Below, piece after piece: positions 8,569 through 16,867 of a stretch of DNA of 37,703 bases. Where the stretch lies: NCBI GenBank assembly GCA_937127435.1, contig CAKZLZ010000082.1:1-37703 (forward strand). Direction: 5' to 3'. The position numbers and the translations under genes were made by a program. The stretch's first letter is position 1. Every line of letters begins with the position of its first letter. The notes under the pieces are model-generated. The model was not told where the DNA came from and ran no database searches. It saw only the letters and a list, made by a program, of their open reading frames with translations. Source of the stretch: an uncultured Verrucomicrobiota bacterium (GTDB lineage Bacteria; Verrucomicrobiota; Kiritimatiellia; SS1-B-03-39; UBA6053).

Positions 8569-9513
8569 ATGAAAGCCACCAGTTCCTCCCGCAATTTACG
8601 ATTTATTTTCCTGTCCGTTATGGTTACGGTTTCTTTACTGACAGCCACTCAGGCTGACGAGATTACCCAATCTGTGAACTCGACCAATGACAGCAGCAGT
8701 AACTGGAATACGGCCATTTGGGGCGATCCAGCGGCAGTTCCAAGCTTTGGCAACAGCTACATCAGTGACGGAAGCATTACCCCTTACCTTCGGACTGGCA
8801 ACTACAACAATGCGAACTTTGATTATACGCTTACGCTCATCAATGGTGTTACGTTGATCAATAAGTCCAGCAATGTTAATTTTGTGGATATCATCCTGGA
8901 GGACAACAGCGTCCTGCATGCTGGAGACAATGGTAACACCTTTCAAGAAACCACCACCATTTATGTGGCTGGCGGTCAATCAGGAACACTTTATTCTGAT
9001 GGTAATCCCAACGTTCGCACGCAGACATTTGAATCCATTATTTCGGGATCGGGTACGCTGAATGCCAGCGGGTTTCAAACATCGGATAGTAACATTATCG
9101 ATCAAAGTCTCAATACTTTTTCCGGTCTGTGGACCGTAAGCACCAGTACCCTCGTTGGCGTGAGCGATGGCTCTCTCGGAACGGGAAGCTTCGAGGTGAA
9201 CAGCGGAGGTGTTCTGGATATCCAATACGGATTCAGCGACAGCGGCACGACTTCGGGGCTTAGCGTTAGCACCGGCGGTCTTTTTAACCTCAACAGCGGG
9301 ATCACCAGTTATTTTAACGCTGTCAGTCTGGGGGGGAGTGCCCTTGGCGCTGGAACTTATTCCTATGGAGATCTTGATGGTGGACAACAGGCCTTCTTTT
9401 CCGATGCAGACGGCACCGGGAGTATTGTGGTTATTCCCGAATCATCGACCTTGGGCTTGTTCCTTGCCGGCCTCTTCGCCGCTTTCTGTTTGATGCGGCG
9501 CAAGGGAGAATAA
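8569..9513 (+). CDS. PEP-CTERM protein with beta-helix-like body
   Basis: From this ATG the product is 314 residues: a signal peptide (RNLRFIFLSVMVTVSLLTATQA), a body of short Gly/Ser/Asn-rich strands (GNSYISDGSITPYLRTG, ILEDNSVLHAGDNGN, GVLDIQYGFSDSG) like the passenger repeats of autotransporter-associated proteins, and the anchor VIPESSTLGLFLAGLFAAFCLMRRKGE. The anchor motif is PESST rather than PEPST, a tolerated variant of the PEP-CTERM signal. I start here rather than at the upstream in-frame ATG at 8434 because only this start puts the signal peptide at the N-terminus. It probably lies on the cell surface. No enzyme motif is visible. Confidence 0.8.
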   Translation: MKATSSSRNLRFIFLSVMVTVSLLTATQADEITQSVNSTNDSSSNWNTAIWGDPAAVPSFGNSYISDGSITPYLRTGNYNNANFDYTLTLINGVTLINKSSNVNFVDIILEDNSVLHAGDNGNTFQETTTIYVAGGQSGTLYSDGNPNVRTQTFESIISGSGTLNASGFQTSDSNIIDQSLNTFSGLWTVSTSTLVGVSDGSLGTGSFEVNSGGVLDIQYGFSDSGTTSGLSVSTGGLFNLNSGITSYFNAVSLGGSALGAGTYSYGDLDGGQQAFFSDADGTGSIVVIPESSTLGLFLAGLFAAFCLMRRKGE

Positions 9514-9619
9514 AGCAACCGCCATCCACCGGGTGAAGTATTAAGACCCGGGCTCCCCGAACTTGAAATGCCTGAAAGGTTGGTCGCTCTCCATATATCA
9601 ATTTGCTACAGATACTTTT

Positions 9620-10210
9620 ATGCGTTTACGAATTTTTTTATCGGTTGCGGTTGTGCTGGGCCTGCTCCTGTTGATCCGGAAAATTGGATCGGAAGGAGAG
9701 GGGGCACTCTCCCGGGATCTCCAGCAGGCCACGGCACGGCTGGTGGAGGAAATTGATGTAAATCAACCGGTGGTGGTGATGGCGTTGGGCACCCCGCTGC
9801 TGGGAGGGGGAGGGGTGAACCCCGAAGAGCTCGAAGCGGCACTGCGTATGCAGGGAATCCAAATCATCGAACATGAGCCGATTATGGTCTCAGAAGAAGA
9901 ACTTCCCCGGTTGGGGTACGGAACCCTTCCCGAGGGGATGGCGGCCGAATATTTCCAGGCGCTGGAGCGTCATGCGGACGCTCCCTGTATCATCTCCCTG
10001 GTGGGTGCGCCGGAAGCACACCTTTTCGGGAAGCGTCAAAAGAATTCCGGTCAGCAACTTATTCTTATCAATTCGCTTGGTATCGGCATGGCAGATGTCC
10101 GCCAGCTGTTGCGTGCAGGCATTGTAGATCTGGCGTTTACGCAATCAGACCCCGATGCGAGCTCGGTGCTGGAGCCGCTGTCGGTGGAAAATCTGGATTC
10201 AGAAGAGTGA
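9620..10210 (+). CDS. Membrane-anchored protein of unknown function
   Basis: Product of 196 residues. It opens with one hydrophobic helix (RLRIFLSVAVVLGLLLLI) that should hold it in the inner membrane with the rest outside. The remainder is a soluble alpha/beta domain: PVVVMALGTPLLGGGGVNPEELEAALRMQGI, then ADAPCIISLVGAPEA and LILINSLGIGMADVRQLLRAGIVDLAF. This alternation suggests a Rossmann-like or periplasmic-binding fold, but I do not recognise the family. The start is chosen because the hydrophobic helix follows it directly; an upstream ATG at 9563 is possible. The pseudopilin gene begins one base after its stop, so the two form a small operon and may work together. Confidence 0.6.
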   Translation: MRLRIFLSVAVVLGLLLLIRKIGSEGEGALSRDLQQATARLVEEIDVNQPVVVMALGTPLLGGGGVNPEELEAALRMQGIQIIEHEPIMVSEEELPRLGYGTLPEGMAAEYFQALERHADAPCIISLVGAPEAHLFGKRQKNSGQQLILINSLGIGMADVRQLLRAGIVDLAFTQSDPDASSVLEPLSVENLDSEE

Positions 10211-10211
10211 G

Positions 10212-10841
10212 ATGATGCGCAACCTTCCCTCCACATACCGAATTCGTCCCGCCGACCCGCATCGGCGCAAAAACACGGCAGGTTTTACGCTGATAGAACT
10301 TCTGGTGGTGATTGCCATTATCACGATGTTGATGTCGTTGCTGTCACCTGTGGTAAGCTCCGCACAAGGGGTTGCAAAGAAGGCCGCCTGTGCGGGAAAT
10401 CTGCATGAAATCGGTGCGGCGCTTCAGCTCTACCTGAATGAACACGAGGGAAGCCTGCCGGTCGAAACCAGTTGGTCTGACAAGTGGTATACGAAGCTGG
10501 CGGCCTATGTGCCCAACGAGTCCAGTCGATCGGCCTGGTGGTGTCCGGCGGAACCCATTACCCCTCCCAAGTCCGCCTACCAGGGGAGTCTGCGTCCCGA
10601 GAGTTACGGGATCTGGTTTAATTGGAATGAGTGGCAGCAGGGCCAAAACTACAATTACGGAAAGGTGCCGGCGAAAATCTGGCAGTTTTCAAAGCCCTCC
10701 CAGGAAAAACTGATTTACGACGGCTACGTCCAAAATGGATATTGGGTCTGGTATAACACCAGCAAAAACTACCGTCATCAGAACGGGACCACGGTGAATG
10801 TGCTTTTTATGGACGGACGCGTGGGCAGCCTGAGTAAATGA
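10212..10841 (+). CDS. Type II pseudopilin-like protein with C-terminal DG box
   Basis: Product of 209 residues. It has a class III (prepilin) signal: a basic leader up to residue 23, then G-FTLIELLVVIAIITMLMSLLSPVV with Glu at +5 of the mature protein, to be cut and N-methylated by a prepilin peptidase. The C-terminal half contains the NVLFMDGRVGSLSK box that defines the short, abundant pseudopilins of Planctomycetes and Verrucomicrobia (the H-x9-DG group; here RHQNGTTVNVLFMDG). Their role is unknown; they are thought to be surface or secretion-linked proteins. Two adjacent ATGs (10212 and 10215) could start it. The preceding unknown gene ends one base before, so they are probably translationally coupled. 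No other type II secretion gene is in the window. Confidence 0.85.
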   Translation: MMRNLPSTYRIRPADPHRRKNTAGFTLIELLVVIAIITMLMSLLSPVVSSAQGVAKKAACAGNLHEIGAALQLYLNEHEGSLPVETSWSDKWYTKLAAYVPNESSRSAWWCPAEPITPPKSAYQGSLRPESYGIWFNWNEWQQGQNYNYGKVPAKIWQFSKPSQEKLIYDGYVQNGYWVWYNTSKNYRHQNGTTVNVLFMDGRVGSLSK

Positions 10842-10873
10842 CGTCCGTGCGGGTTGGTAAAATCGGAACAGGA

Positions 10874-11635
10874 TCAGTTGCGGCGTCGGCGGAACATCAT
10901 ACCGAGTCCGGCAAGTAAGCCCAGGATGAGGGTGGAGGGCTCGGGGATAACCGTGATGGAGAAATCATCGATGCGGAAGTGGTCGCCACTGTTTCCGTTT
11001 TCCGAATACACGCCAAAAGCGGTTACATCTCCGGAGAGGGTTCCTCCCGCAATGCTGCCCACGGAGATTTCACCTGCGACGCCGGTGGTTACTGTCATGA
11101 GGCGCCAGTTGTTGCCGTTGTCAAAGTCGGTGGAAGAGAGTTGAAAATTTGCAAAACTACCGGTTGGCCCCGTGTTGCTCGTGCTGGTCATCGTCTCATC
11201 GGAAGCATACCACTGCGAACCGATTTGGATGGCTAAGCGGCCCAAGGCCGGGTCACCGCCAGTTCCGTCCGCCAGCAACGCAACCGACATCATGGAGAGG
11301 TCGGAAATATCAGTCGAATCGAGACCCGTCACTGTATCGGTCGTAAACATAAGTCCGGGCCCCGAGTCCGGATAGCTTCCGTCGGCTTTCGGTTGGGAGT
11401 AGGCGTATTTATTGCCAGTATAATTATAAATATCTCCGATATCTGAATTTCCAATCGAAGATCGATCCACCACGCCGGTATTGTTGGTGAGATAGTAACT
11501 CCAGCCGGCCGTATTTAAGGAGGATCTGTGTTCGTAGATTTGAAAATTTTCAGTGTAAACTGTTGCCGCCATTGTGGCCGTTGTGACACCGATAGCTGTG
11601 GCTGCGAGTAGGGTATGTAGGCGCTTTTTATACAT
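10874..11635 (-). CDS. PEP-CTERM protein
   Basis: From this ATG the product is 253 residues: signal peptide (MYKKRLHTLLAATAIGVTTATMAA), a body beginning TVYTENFQIYEHRSSLNTAGWSYYL that resembles concanavalin-like sandwich domains often seen in PEP-CTERM proteins, and the anchor VIPEPSTLILGLLAGLGMMFRRRRN. An in-frame ATG 63 bases upstream would put 21 polar residues before the signal peptide and is less likely. It faces the pseudopilin gene, with 32 bases between the two stops. No catalytic motif is visible; a surface or matrix role is inferred only from the anchor. Confidence 0.85.
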   Translation of the reverse strand: MYKKRLHTLLAATAIGVTTATMAATVYTENFQIYEHRSSLNTAGWSYYLTNNTGVVDRSSIGNSDIGDIYNYTGNKYAYSQPKADGSYPDSGPGLMFTTDTVTGLDSTDISDLSMMSVALLADGTGGDPALGRLAIQIGSQWYASDETMTSTSNTGPTGSFANFQLSSTDFDNGNNWRLMTVTTGVAGEISVGSIAGGTLSGDVTAFGVYSENGNSGDHFRIDDFSITVIPEPSTLILGLLAGLGMMFRRRRN

Positions 11636-11988
11636 GGTTTGTACTTTATTGGGAATGACTATTCCTGACATTAAACTATTCTTGCCAGTCAAGGTCAATA
11701 GGTAGTAAATAAAAATATCTTGAGAGACCTCTGTCCGGTACCCGAATGAATTTATTTTGCAGGCTTATATGTGGGTCAGTATGCTTTTTGCACCGCTTTT
11801 TTTTAAACGGTTTATTGGAAGCAGAAGAGGTCTTCCCCCGGTTGTAAAATGCAGGAATACATGTTTCATTTTTTACAGGTATCGTTTCACGAAAAAATGG
11901 ACATTCCCGCAAAAGGGACATACAAAAACACCTCAACCTTTTTTATCTGGGGTACCCCATCCCAAACCCCGTTTCCCGGAGAATTTTT
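11636..11988. other. Divergent promoter region
   Basis: Lies between a minus-strand PEP-CTERM gene and the plus-strand oxidoreductase gene and should hold both promoters. It is A+T-rich at 11690-11730. Open frames occur on both strands but have low-complexity, Lys/Phe-rich products without start signals, and I call none of them. Confidence 0.4.
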
Positions 11989-13290
11989 ATGAGCGAAGAC
12001 ATCCTGAAAAAACGTTATGTGCTGGTGGGGAGTGGCTCACGCTGTTCGATGTATGTGAAAGCGATTCTCGGCGCTTATTCTGAATTCGCGAGCCTGGTGG
12101 GGATTTGTGATGTCAATAAAACCCGGATGCGTTACATCGCTAATAAAGCCAAAGCTGAATTTGGCGGTGAAGAAATTCCCCTCTACGGGGCCGAAGATTT
12201 TGACAAAATGGTGCGCGAGCAAAAGGCGGATGTGGTCATTGTCACCACGATTGACCGTCAGCACCACACCTACATCATCCGCGCCATGGAACTGGGCTGC
12301 GATGCGGTGACTGAAAAACCGATGACCATGGATGTTGAAAAGTGCAAAGCCATTCTGGAGACGGTGGACAGAACCGGCCGGTCGTTGCGGGTGACCTTTA
12401 ATTACCGTTATTCTCCCGCCCGCACCCAGGTGAAAGATTTGCTTATGCAAGGGGTCATCGGCCAAGTGAAAGCGATCAACTTCGAATGGCTTTTAGATAC
12501 GGTGCACGGCGCAGATTATTTTCGGCGCTGGCATCGTGACAAACGAAATTCCGGAGGGTTGATGGTGCATAAAGCGACCCATCATTTTGATCTGGTCAAC
12601 TGGTGGCTGGATTCGTCGCCGGAAACCGTATTTGGGTTGGGAGATCTGAAATTTTACGGTCGGGAAAATGCGGAAAACCGGGGACAGACCGCGTTTTATG
12701 ATCGGGGCACGGGGCATCCGAACGCCAAGGATGATCCTTTTGCGTTAAACCTGGAAAAGGAACCCGAATTAAAAGCCATGTATCTGGATGCCGAACATGA
12801 GGATGGATATTTACGGGATCAAAGTGTGTTTGGAGATGGCATCAACATTGAAGACACCATGAATCTGGTTGTCCGCTATAAAAGCGGAACCCAAATGTCA
12901 TATACACTCAGTGCCTTTTGTCCTTGGGAGGGATATAAAATCAATTTTATTGGCGACAAGGGGCGAATCGAACTGGAGGATTTAGAGAAATCCTATGTGA
13001 GCGCCGCTTCGGGTGAGTTGGGCGAATCGTTAAGTCATAGCCAGAAACTTTTGGTAATGCCCCACTGGGAAAAAGCTTACGAAGTGGAAGTGCCGAAGGC
13101 GGTGGGCGGACACGGGGGAGGGGATGATCCGATGTTGGAATCCATCTTTTCACCCCACGCCGTAGCGGATGCATACGGCCGCACGGCCAATCATGTGGAT
13201 GGTGCACGCTCTATTCTTACCGGACTGGCTGCCAATCAAAGTTTTGCGACCGGTTTACCGGTTCAGGTAGATGATCTGATATCCTTATAG
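11989..13290 (+). CDS. Gfo/Idh/MocA-family NAD(P)-dependent oxidoreductase
   Basis: A 433-residue cytoplasmic enzyme. The N-terminal Rossmann domain begins RYVLVGSGSRCSMYV (glycine-rich dinucleotide loop), continues with LVGICDVNKTRM and DVVIVTTIDRQHHTYIIRAMELG, and has the family EKP motif (VTEKPMTMD), whose lysine is catalytic. The C-terminal domain has SGGLMVHKATHHFDLVNWWL, matching the D-x3-H style active-site helix of the family. Family members oxidise or epimerise sugars, inositols and related polyols; the substrate cannot be predicted here. GGAG eight bases before the ATG is a good ribosome site. The gene stands alone, without neighbouring sugar-transport genes. At 433 residues it is longer than the classic 340-370, owing to an insert near 225-270. 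Confidence 0.9.
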   Translation: MSEDILKKRYVLVGSGSRCSMYVKAILGAYSEFASLVGICDVNKTRMRYIANKAKAEFGGEEIPLYGAEDFDKMVREQKADVVIVTTIDRQHHTYIIRAMELGCDAVTEKPMTMDVEKCKAILETVDRTGRSLRVTFNYRYSPARTQVKDLLMQGVIGQVKAINFEWLLDTVHGADYFRRWHRDKRNSGGLMVHKATHHFDLVNWWLDSSPETVFGLGDLKFYGRENAENRGQTAFYDRGTGHPNAKDDPFALNLEKEPELKAMYLDAEHEDGYLRDQSVFGDGINIEDTMNLVVRYKSGTQMSYTLSAFCPWEGYKINFIGDKGRIELEDLEKSYVSAASGELGESLSHSQKLLVMPHWEKAYEVEVPKAVGGHGGGDDPMLESIFSPHAVADAYGRTANHVDGARSILTGLAANQSFATGLPVQVDDLISL

Positions 13291-13360
13291 AGGGAGCTTT
13301 TCCTCTCGCTTCTAGGGTTGGACTCTATGGTCTGACCCGAATGGCACTCACTTAAGGCCA

Positions 13361-13600
13361 TGTAGCAGCCCCGGAGGGGCTAACGCGTTTAGCCCAGGGC
13401 AAACGACGAAGGAGTGCAGCTCTGGGAAAATAGATAACTAGATACGGGCCCCGGAGGGGTCCGGGTTTAACGGGGACTCACGCCAGAACCCTTTGCAAAT
13501 GGTCGCCCGCACCCCTCCGGGGCGCCAAAAAGCTTCACCTGTGTACCCGGGGCTGCAGTCGTTCCTCCTTTACCCCGGGCTTATTGCGCTGCCCACCATC
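13361..13600. repeat. Inverted pair of GC-rich palindromic repeats
   Basis: The gene-free stretch 13291-13723 contains repeat units with two parts: a small palindrome AGCCCCGGAGGGGCT (13367-13381; variant GGGCCCCGGAGGGGTCC around 13446) and a longer part running from AGCCCAGGGC to GCAGCTCTGGG (13391-13426). At 13511-13581 the same parts recur on the opposite strand (ACCCCTCCGGGGCGCC, then the complement of a 'GCAGCCCCGGG' unit). Together they make a head-to-head pair with a spacer of about 80 bases. Repeats of this look are common between genes in PVC and related phyla. The remainder of the gap (13601-13723) holds only the lipA leader. Confidence 0.75.
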
Positions 13601-13723
13601 CGGGGGCATGTTTCTCATCATTTTGATACCAAATAAGGCTTAAGTTCGTGCTGTTCGGGGCGGACGGCAGAACTGGAATAGGTATGATTTCAGCCATATG
13701 TCTCCTTTATAAGAATAGAAAGA

Positions 13724-14698
13724 GTGAAAAAAATCAATTTACCTGAATTGAACGCTATTCAGGGAATGACAAGTGGCGCGGGATCGGGTATGGGTCCGTC
13801 TATGGAACAGAAAAGACTTCCCCCTTGGATTCGCAAATCCCTTCAAACCAATCAGAACTTTAACAAGGTTCATGGCCTGGTCGGTAATTTACGCCTACAT
13901 ACCGTTTGTGAAGAGGCGAAATGCCCCAATCGTCATGAGTGCTGGAGTAATGGTACCGCCACGGTGATGATTCTGGGGGATACCTGCACGCGCAGTTGCC
14001 GCTTTTGTTCGGTGAAGTCCGGACGTCCCGCAGAACTGGATTTGCTGGAACCCAAACGGGTGGCCACTGCCGCCAAAGAAATGAATTTAAAACATATCGT
14101 GATCACTTCGGTGAACCGGGATGATCAATTAAATGGCGGCGCCGATATTTTCGGCGACACCATTCGGGCGGTTAAAGAAATGGTGCCGGGAATTACGGTG
14201 GAAGTGTTGACCCCCGATTTTGAAGGGCGCGAAGCCAGCCTGAATTTGGTATTGGAAGCGGCCCCGCATGTGTTTTCCCATAACATTGAAACCGTCCGGC
14301 ATCTTCAGGCCCAAATCCGTCCGCAAGCCAATTACGGTCGATCCATGTGGGCGTTGCGGAAAGCCACGGAATGGGAACCGACCCTGGAAGTAAAAAGCGG
14401 GATCATGGTCGGCTTGGGGGAAAACGAAGAACAGGTCATCGAAACCCTGTATGATTTGCGTGAAAACGGATGTACCATGCTGACCATCGGACAGTATTTG
14501 CGCCCCACCAAAAATCACGAACCCGTGCACCGCTTTGTGCATCCGGATGAATTTGCCCGTTACGAGGAAAAAGCCCGCGGAATGGGATTCCAGGCCGTGG
14601 CTTCCGGACCTTTCGTCCGTTCTTCCTACAAAGCGGAAACGCTGTATGAGGAAATGCTGGAATGGCGCCGGGGGAACGCTTCCCATGTGGCGGGCTAA
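13724..14698 (+). CDS. lipA: Lipoyl synthase (radical SAM)
   Basis: A 324-residue radical-SAM enzyme that inserts two sulfurs into protein-bound octanoyl groups to make lipoyl cofactor for pyruvate and 2-oxoglutarate dehydrogenases and the glycine cleavage system. Both clusters' ligands are present: the auxiliary cluster CxxxxCxxxxxC (C62, C67, C73; VCEEAKCPNRHECW) and the SAM cluster CxxxCxxC (C88, C92, C95; CTRSCRFC). The C-terminal RSSY motif (299-302), whose serine binds the auxiliary cluster, is intact. Start chosen is a GTG preceded by AGAAAG; ATGs at 13769 and 13802 would shorten the non-conserved N-terminus without loss of motifs. The glycosyltransferase gene begins within its last 14 bases. 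No lipB or lplA is nearby. Confidence 0.95.
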   Translation: MKKINLPELNAIQGMTSGAGSGMGPSMEQKRLPPWIRKSLQTNQNFNKVHGLVGNLRLHTVCEEAKCPNRHECWSNGTATVMILGDTCTRSCRFCSVKSGRPAELDLLEPKRVATAAKEMNLKHIVITSVNRDDQLNGGADIFGDTIRAVKEMVPGITVEVLTPDFEGREASLNLVLEAAPHVFSHNIETVRHLQAQIRPQANYGRSMWALRKATEWEPTLEVKSGIMVGLGENEEQVIETLYDLRENGCTMLTIGQYLRPTKNHEPVHRFVHPDEFARYEEKARGMGFQAVASGPFVRSSYKAETLYEEMLEWRRGNASHVAG

Positions 14699-15425
14699 AC
14701 AAAAGAAACTATCCGGTTTCCAAACCTTTCAAACGCCGGTTTTGGACAAGTTCGCTTGCCAAAATTATTTGGTGGTGATGCCCGCGCTGAATGAGGCGGC
14801 GCATATTACGGATCTGGTTGAAAAGCTGAAAGCGCTTCATTTTAATGTGCTGGTGGTGGATGATGGTTCGACCGACGGCACCGGAGATTTGGCCCGCGAA
14901 GCCGGGGCGGAAGTGATCCGGCACGAACGCAATTTGGGCAAAGGAAAATCCCTGGTGGAAGCTTTTCATTATGCCGCCGCGGAAGGATACGATGCGTTGG
15001 TGACCCTGGATGGAGACGGTCAACATGATCCGGCGGACGTCCCCCGGTTTTGTGATACCTACGACCGAACCGGCATTCCGGTGTTGGTGGGGAACCGTAT
15101 GCATGACCGCTATCGCATGCCGTTGATTCGCCGCTGGACCAACCGCTTGATGTCCCGCTTGTTGAACCGGAAAATGCATCAATATATTCCCGACACTCAA
15201 AACGGATTCCGGCTTTATCAAACGGATGTGGTGACCATGGTGGTCCCGGATACCAATGGCTTTGCCGCCGAATCCGAAATTTTATTAAAACTGGATGAGA
15301 TCGATATCCGTATGGGATCTGTGCCCATCGCGGCCATTTACGGCGATGAAAAAAGTCATATCCGGCCGATTCACGATACCCGCCTGTTTTTGATTATGCT
15401 TTTGAAGCAGTTTACCCGCTCTTGA
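14685..15425 (+). CDS. Glycosyltransferase family 2 (polyprenol-phosphate type)
   Basis: Product of 246 residues. The GT-A fold begins YLVVMPALNEAAHITDLV, with LVVDDGSTDGTGDLA (about 57-70) binding the nucleotide and VTLDGDGQHDP (about 107-116) providing the DxD-type metal site. The following RNLGKGKSLVEAFHYA is typical of dolichol-phosphate mannosyltransferase (DPM1/PpgS-like) enzymes. The C-terminal part is short and lacks the GtrA or transmembrane domains found in some relatives, so this is a soluble or peripheral enzyme that would move a sugar to a lipid phosphate. The start overlaps the end of lipA by 14 bases and is preceded by GGGGG ten bases upstream, indicating coupled translation. 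The lipA-GT2 pairing has no obvious metabolic reason. Confidence 0.88.
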   Translation: MWRAKQKKLSGFQTFQTPVLDKFACQNYLVVMPALNEAAHITDLVEKLKALHFNVLVVDDGSTDGTGDLAREAGAEVIRHERNLGKGKSLVEAFHYAAAEGYDALVTLDGDGQHDPADVPRFCDTYDRTGIPVLVGNRMHDRYRMPLIRRWTNRLMSRLLNRKMHQYIPDTQNGFRLYQTDVVTMVVPDTNGFAAESEILLKLDEIDIRMGSVPIAAIYGDEKSHIRPIHDTRLFLIMLLKQFTRS

Positions 15426-15451
15426 CGGAGGGGGCCGGGAATTGGGGGGGA

Positions 15452-15587
15452 GGGGAAGTTGCGACTCCGGGACGGAGTCGGTCCAGAACCGGAGGACCCG
15501 CGTCTCCCTGGCCGTCGCGAGCGACAGCTCGGGCAGGCGCGGTCCGGCAAGCATGGGGAAGTTGCGACTCCGGGACGGAGTCGGTCC
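15452..15587. repeat. Direct-repeat cluster with hairpins
   Basis: Two identical 33-bp copies (15452-15484 and 15555-15587) each contain the hairpin CGACTCCGGGACGGAGTCG (8-bp stem, 3-base loop). Between them, at 15505-15538, lies a copy of another family carrying GAGCGACAGCTCGGGCAGG, which recurs at about 20.5 kb and twice at 21.1-21.3 kb. The gap between the glycosyltransferase and PEP-CTERM genes is 15426-15864; outside the repeats it holds no gene I can support, and 15770-15864 is probably the PEP-CTERM promoter and leader. Confidence 0.85.
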
Positions 15588-15864
15588 GTATCTGGAGGGC
15601 CCGCGTCCCCAGGGGAATGTGATCAGTATACAAAATGATGTCTGCGGAATGTGGGGTGGAGATGTCAAAGAAACGAAAGTCATATACAAAGAAATGTACC
15701 CCCTCACAGTGCATCTTTATGCCTGGCATTCAAAATTGCCCCATCCGATGTCCAGCGAAACGTAAAACAGAGAAGTAAAACTAAATGGTGCTTCCGAATA
15801 CGAAGTCAACGGTTGACTTTAATCCCTGTTGACTGCCCTTGTTCTCGAATGGTAAAATTGAATT

Positions 15865-16791
15865 ATGAAAACACTCACCTATTCGATTCCATTTAGTATC
15901 ACGGTATTTCTGAGTCTGATTTTTCCCGTACAGGGTGAGCTACTGGTTTATGAGGGCTTTAATTACGGGCTCTCTGACAACACCTCTATTAACGGAACCA
16001 CCACGAATGCTACCGGCTTGACCGGGGAGTATTCTGTAAGCGTCGGGGGTACGGGGTCCTCAGCGGCGGTTGCCAATTACCGGACGAGCGGATTGAGTTT
16101 CGGTTCAAGTTATCTTTCCTCCTCCGGAGGGGCCCTGAATCAGAGATCTTACATTGGTGGAAGCTCGGTTACAGGTGCTCAATTGGATACCTCCGCTGTG
16201 AGTGGTGAATTGTGGGGCAGTTTCCTGTTCCGATACGACAATGTTGGTGGCATCAGTACGGCTTCGTACATTCGACTGAATACCGGGTTAAATAGCGGCA
16301 GCGCTACAGACTGGTTCACTTCCTCATCCGATATCAGCGGTTCTAGTCAGCAACCGGCCATCTCATACGATGGCGGGACCAATACATCGTCCTCTTCCGG
16401 ATATACGCAAGGTACCACGTACCTTATGCTTTCGAAATTCACCAATGTAAGCGCTGCGCTTTCCGGGGGCAGCCCGGGGGTGGCTTCTCAATGGTTCTTA
16501 ACGCAATCCGGCTATGAAAACTGGCTCGCAGCCGGAGGCGAGGAGGCTGATCTTTCGACCTATGCAACGGGAACCGCCACCAGCACGGCGACCTCCGGGA
16601 CCTACGATTTTAGCGACTATCTGCAATACGTTGCTTACTCCACTAGCAACCCCAGCGCCTCGATATTTATCGACGAAGTTCGATATGGCACATCCATGGG
16701 TGATGTCATCGCGATCCCGGAACCTTCCACCTTTATTTTGCTATTTGGTGAGATGGCCTTGCTGGGGTTGGCTCTACACCGCCGGAACTGA
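15865..16791 (+). CDS. PEP-CTERM protein
   Basis: A 308-residue secreted protein: signal peptide (about 1-24, ending FPVQG), a Ser/Thr/Gly-rich body beginning ELLVYEGFNYGLSDNTSING, and the anchor AIPEPSTFILLFGEMALLGLALHRRN. The opening 'L(V)YEGFNY' is common in PEP-CTERM proteins with a concanavalin-like sandwich body. The tail has the PEPS motif, one helix and a basic end as required by exosortase. No active-site residues are evident; a role in the extracellular matrix or on the surface is the usual guess for this class. It is monocistronic and converges on the feo operon. Confidence 0.85.
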   Translation: MKTLTYSIPFSITVFLSLIFPVQGELLVYEGFNYGLSDNTSINGTTTNATGLTGEYSVSVGGTGSSAAVANYRTSGLSFGSSYLSSSGGALNQRSYIGGSSVTGAQLDTSAVSGELWGSFLFRYDNVGGISTASYIRLNTGLNSGSATDWFTSSSDISGSSQQPAISYDGGTNTSSSSGYTQGTTYLMLSKFTNVSAALSGGSPGVASQWFLTQSGYENWLAAGGEEADLSTYATGTATSTATSGTYDFSDYLQYVAYSTSNPSASIFIDEVRYGTSMGDVIAIPEPSTFILLFGEMALLGLALHRRN

Positions 16792-16867
16792 TCATTGGCT
16801 ACCTGGTTTGTGTTCACATGGTGAAGAGCGGTTCTGGGCTTGAAAGCTTTTAATCAGACCCTGACGC

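Noticed and set aside
13361..15587. CRISPR array made of the GC-rich repeats
   Set aside because: Only two or three copies per cluster, irregular spacing, copies in opposite directions, and no cas gene in the window.
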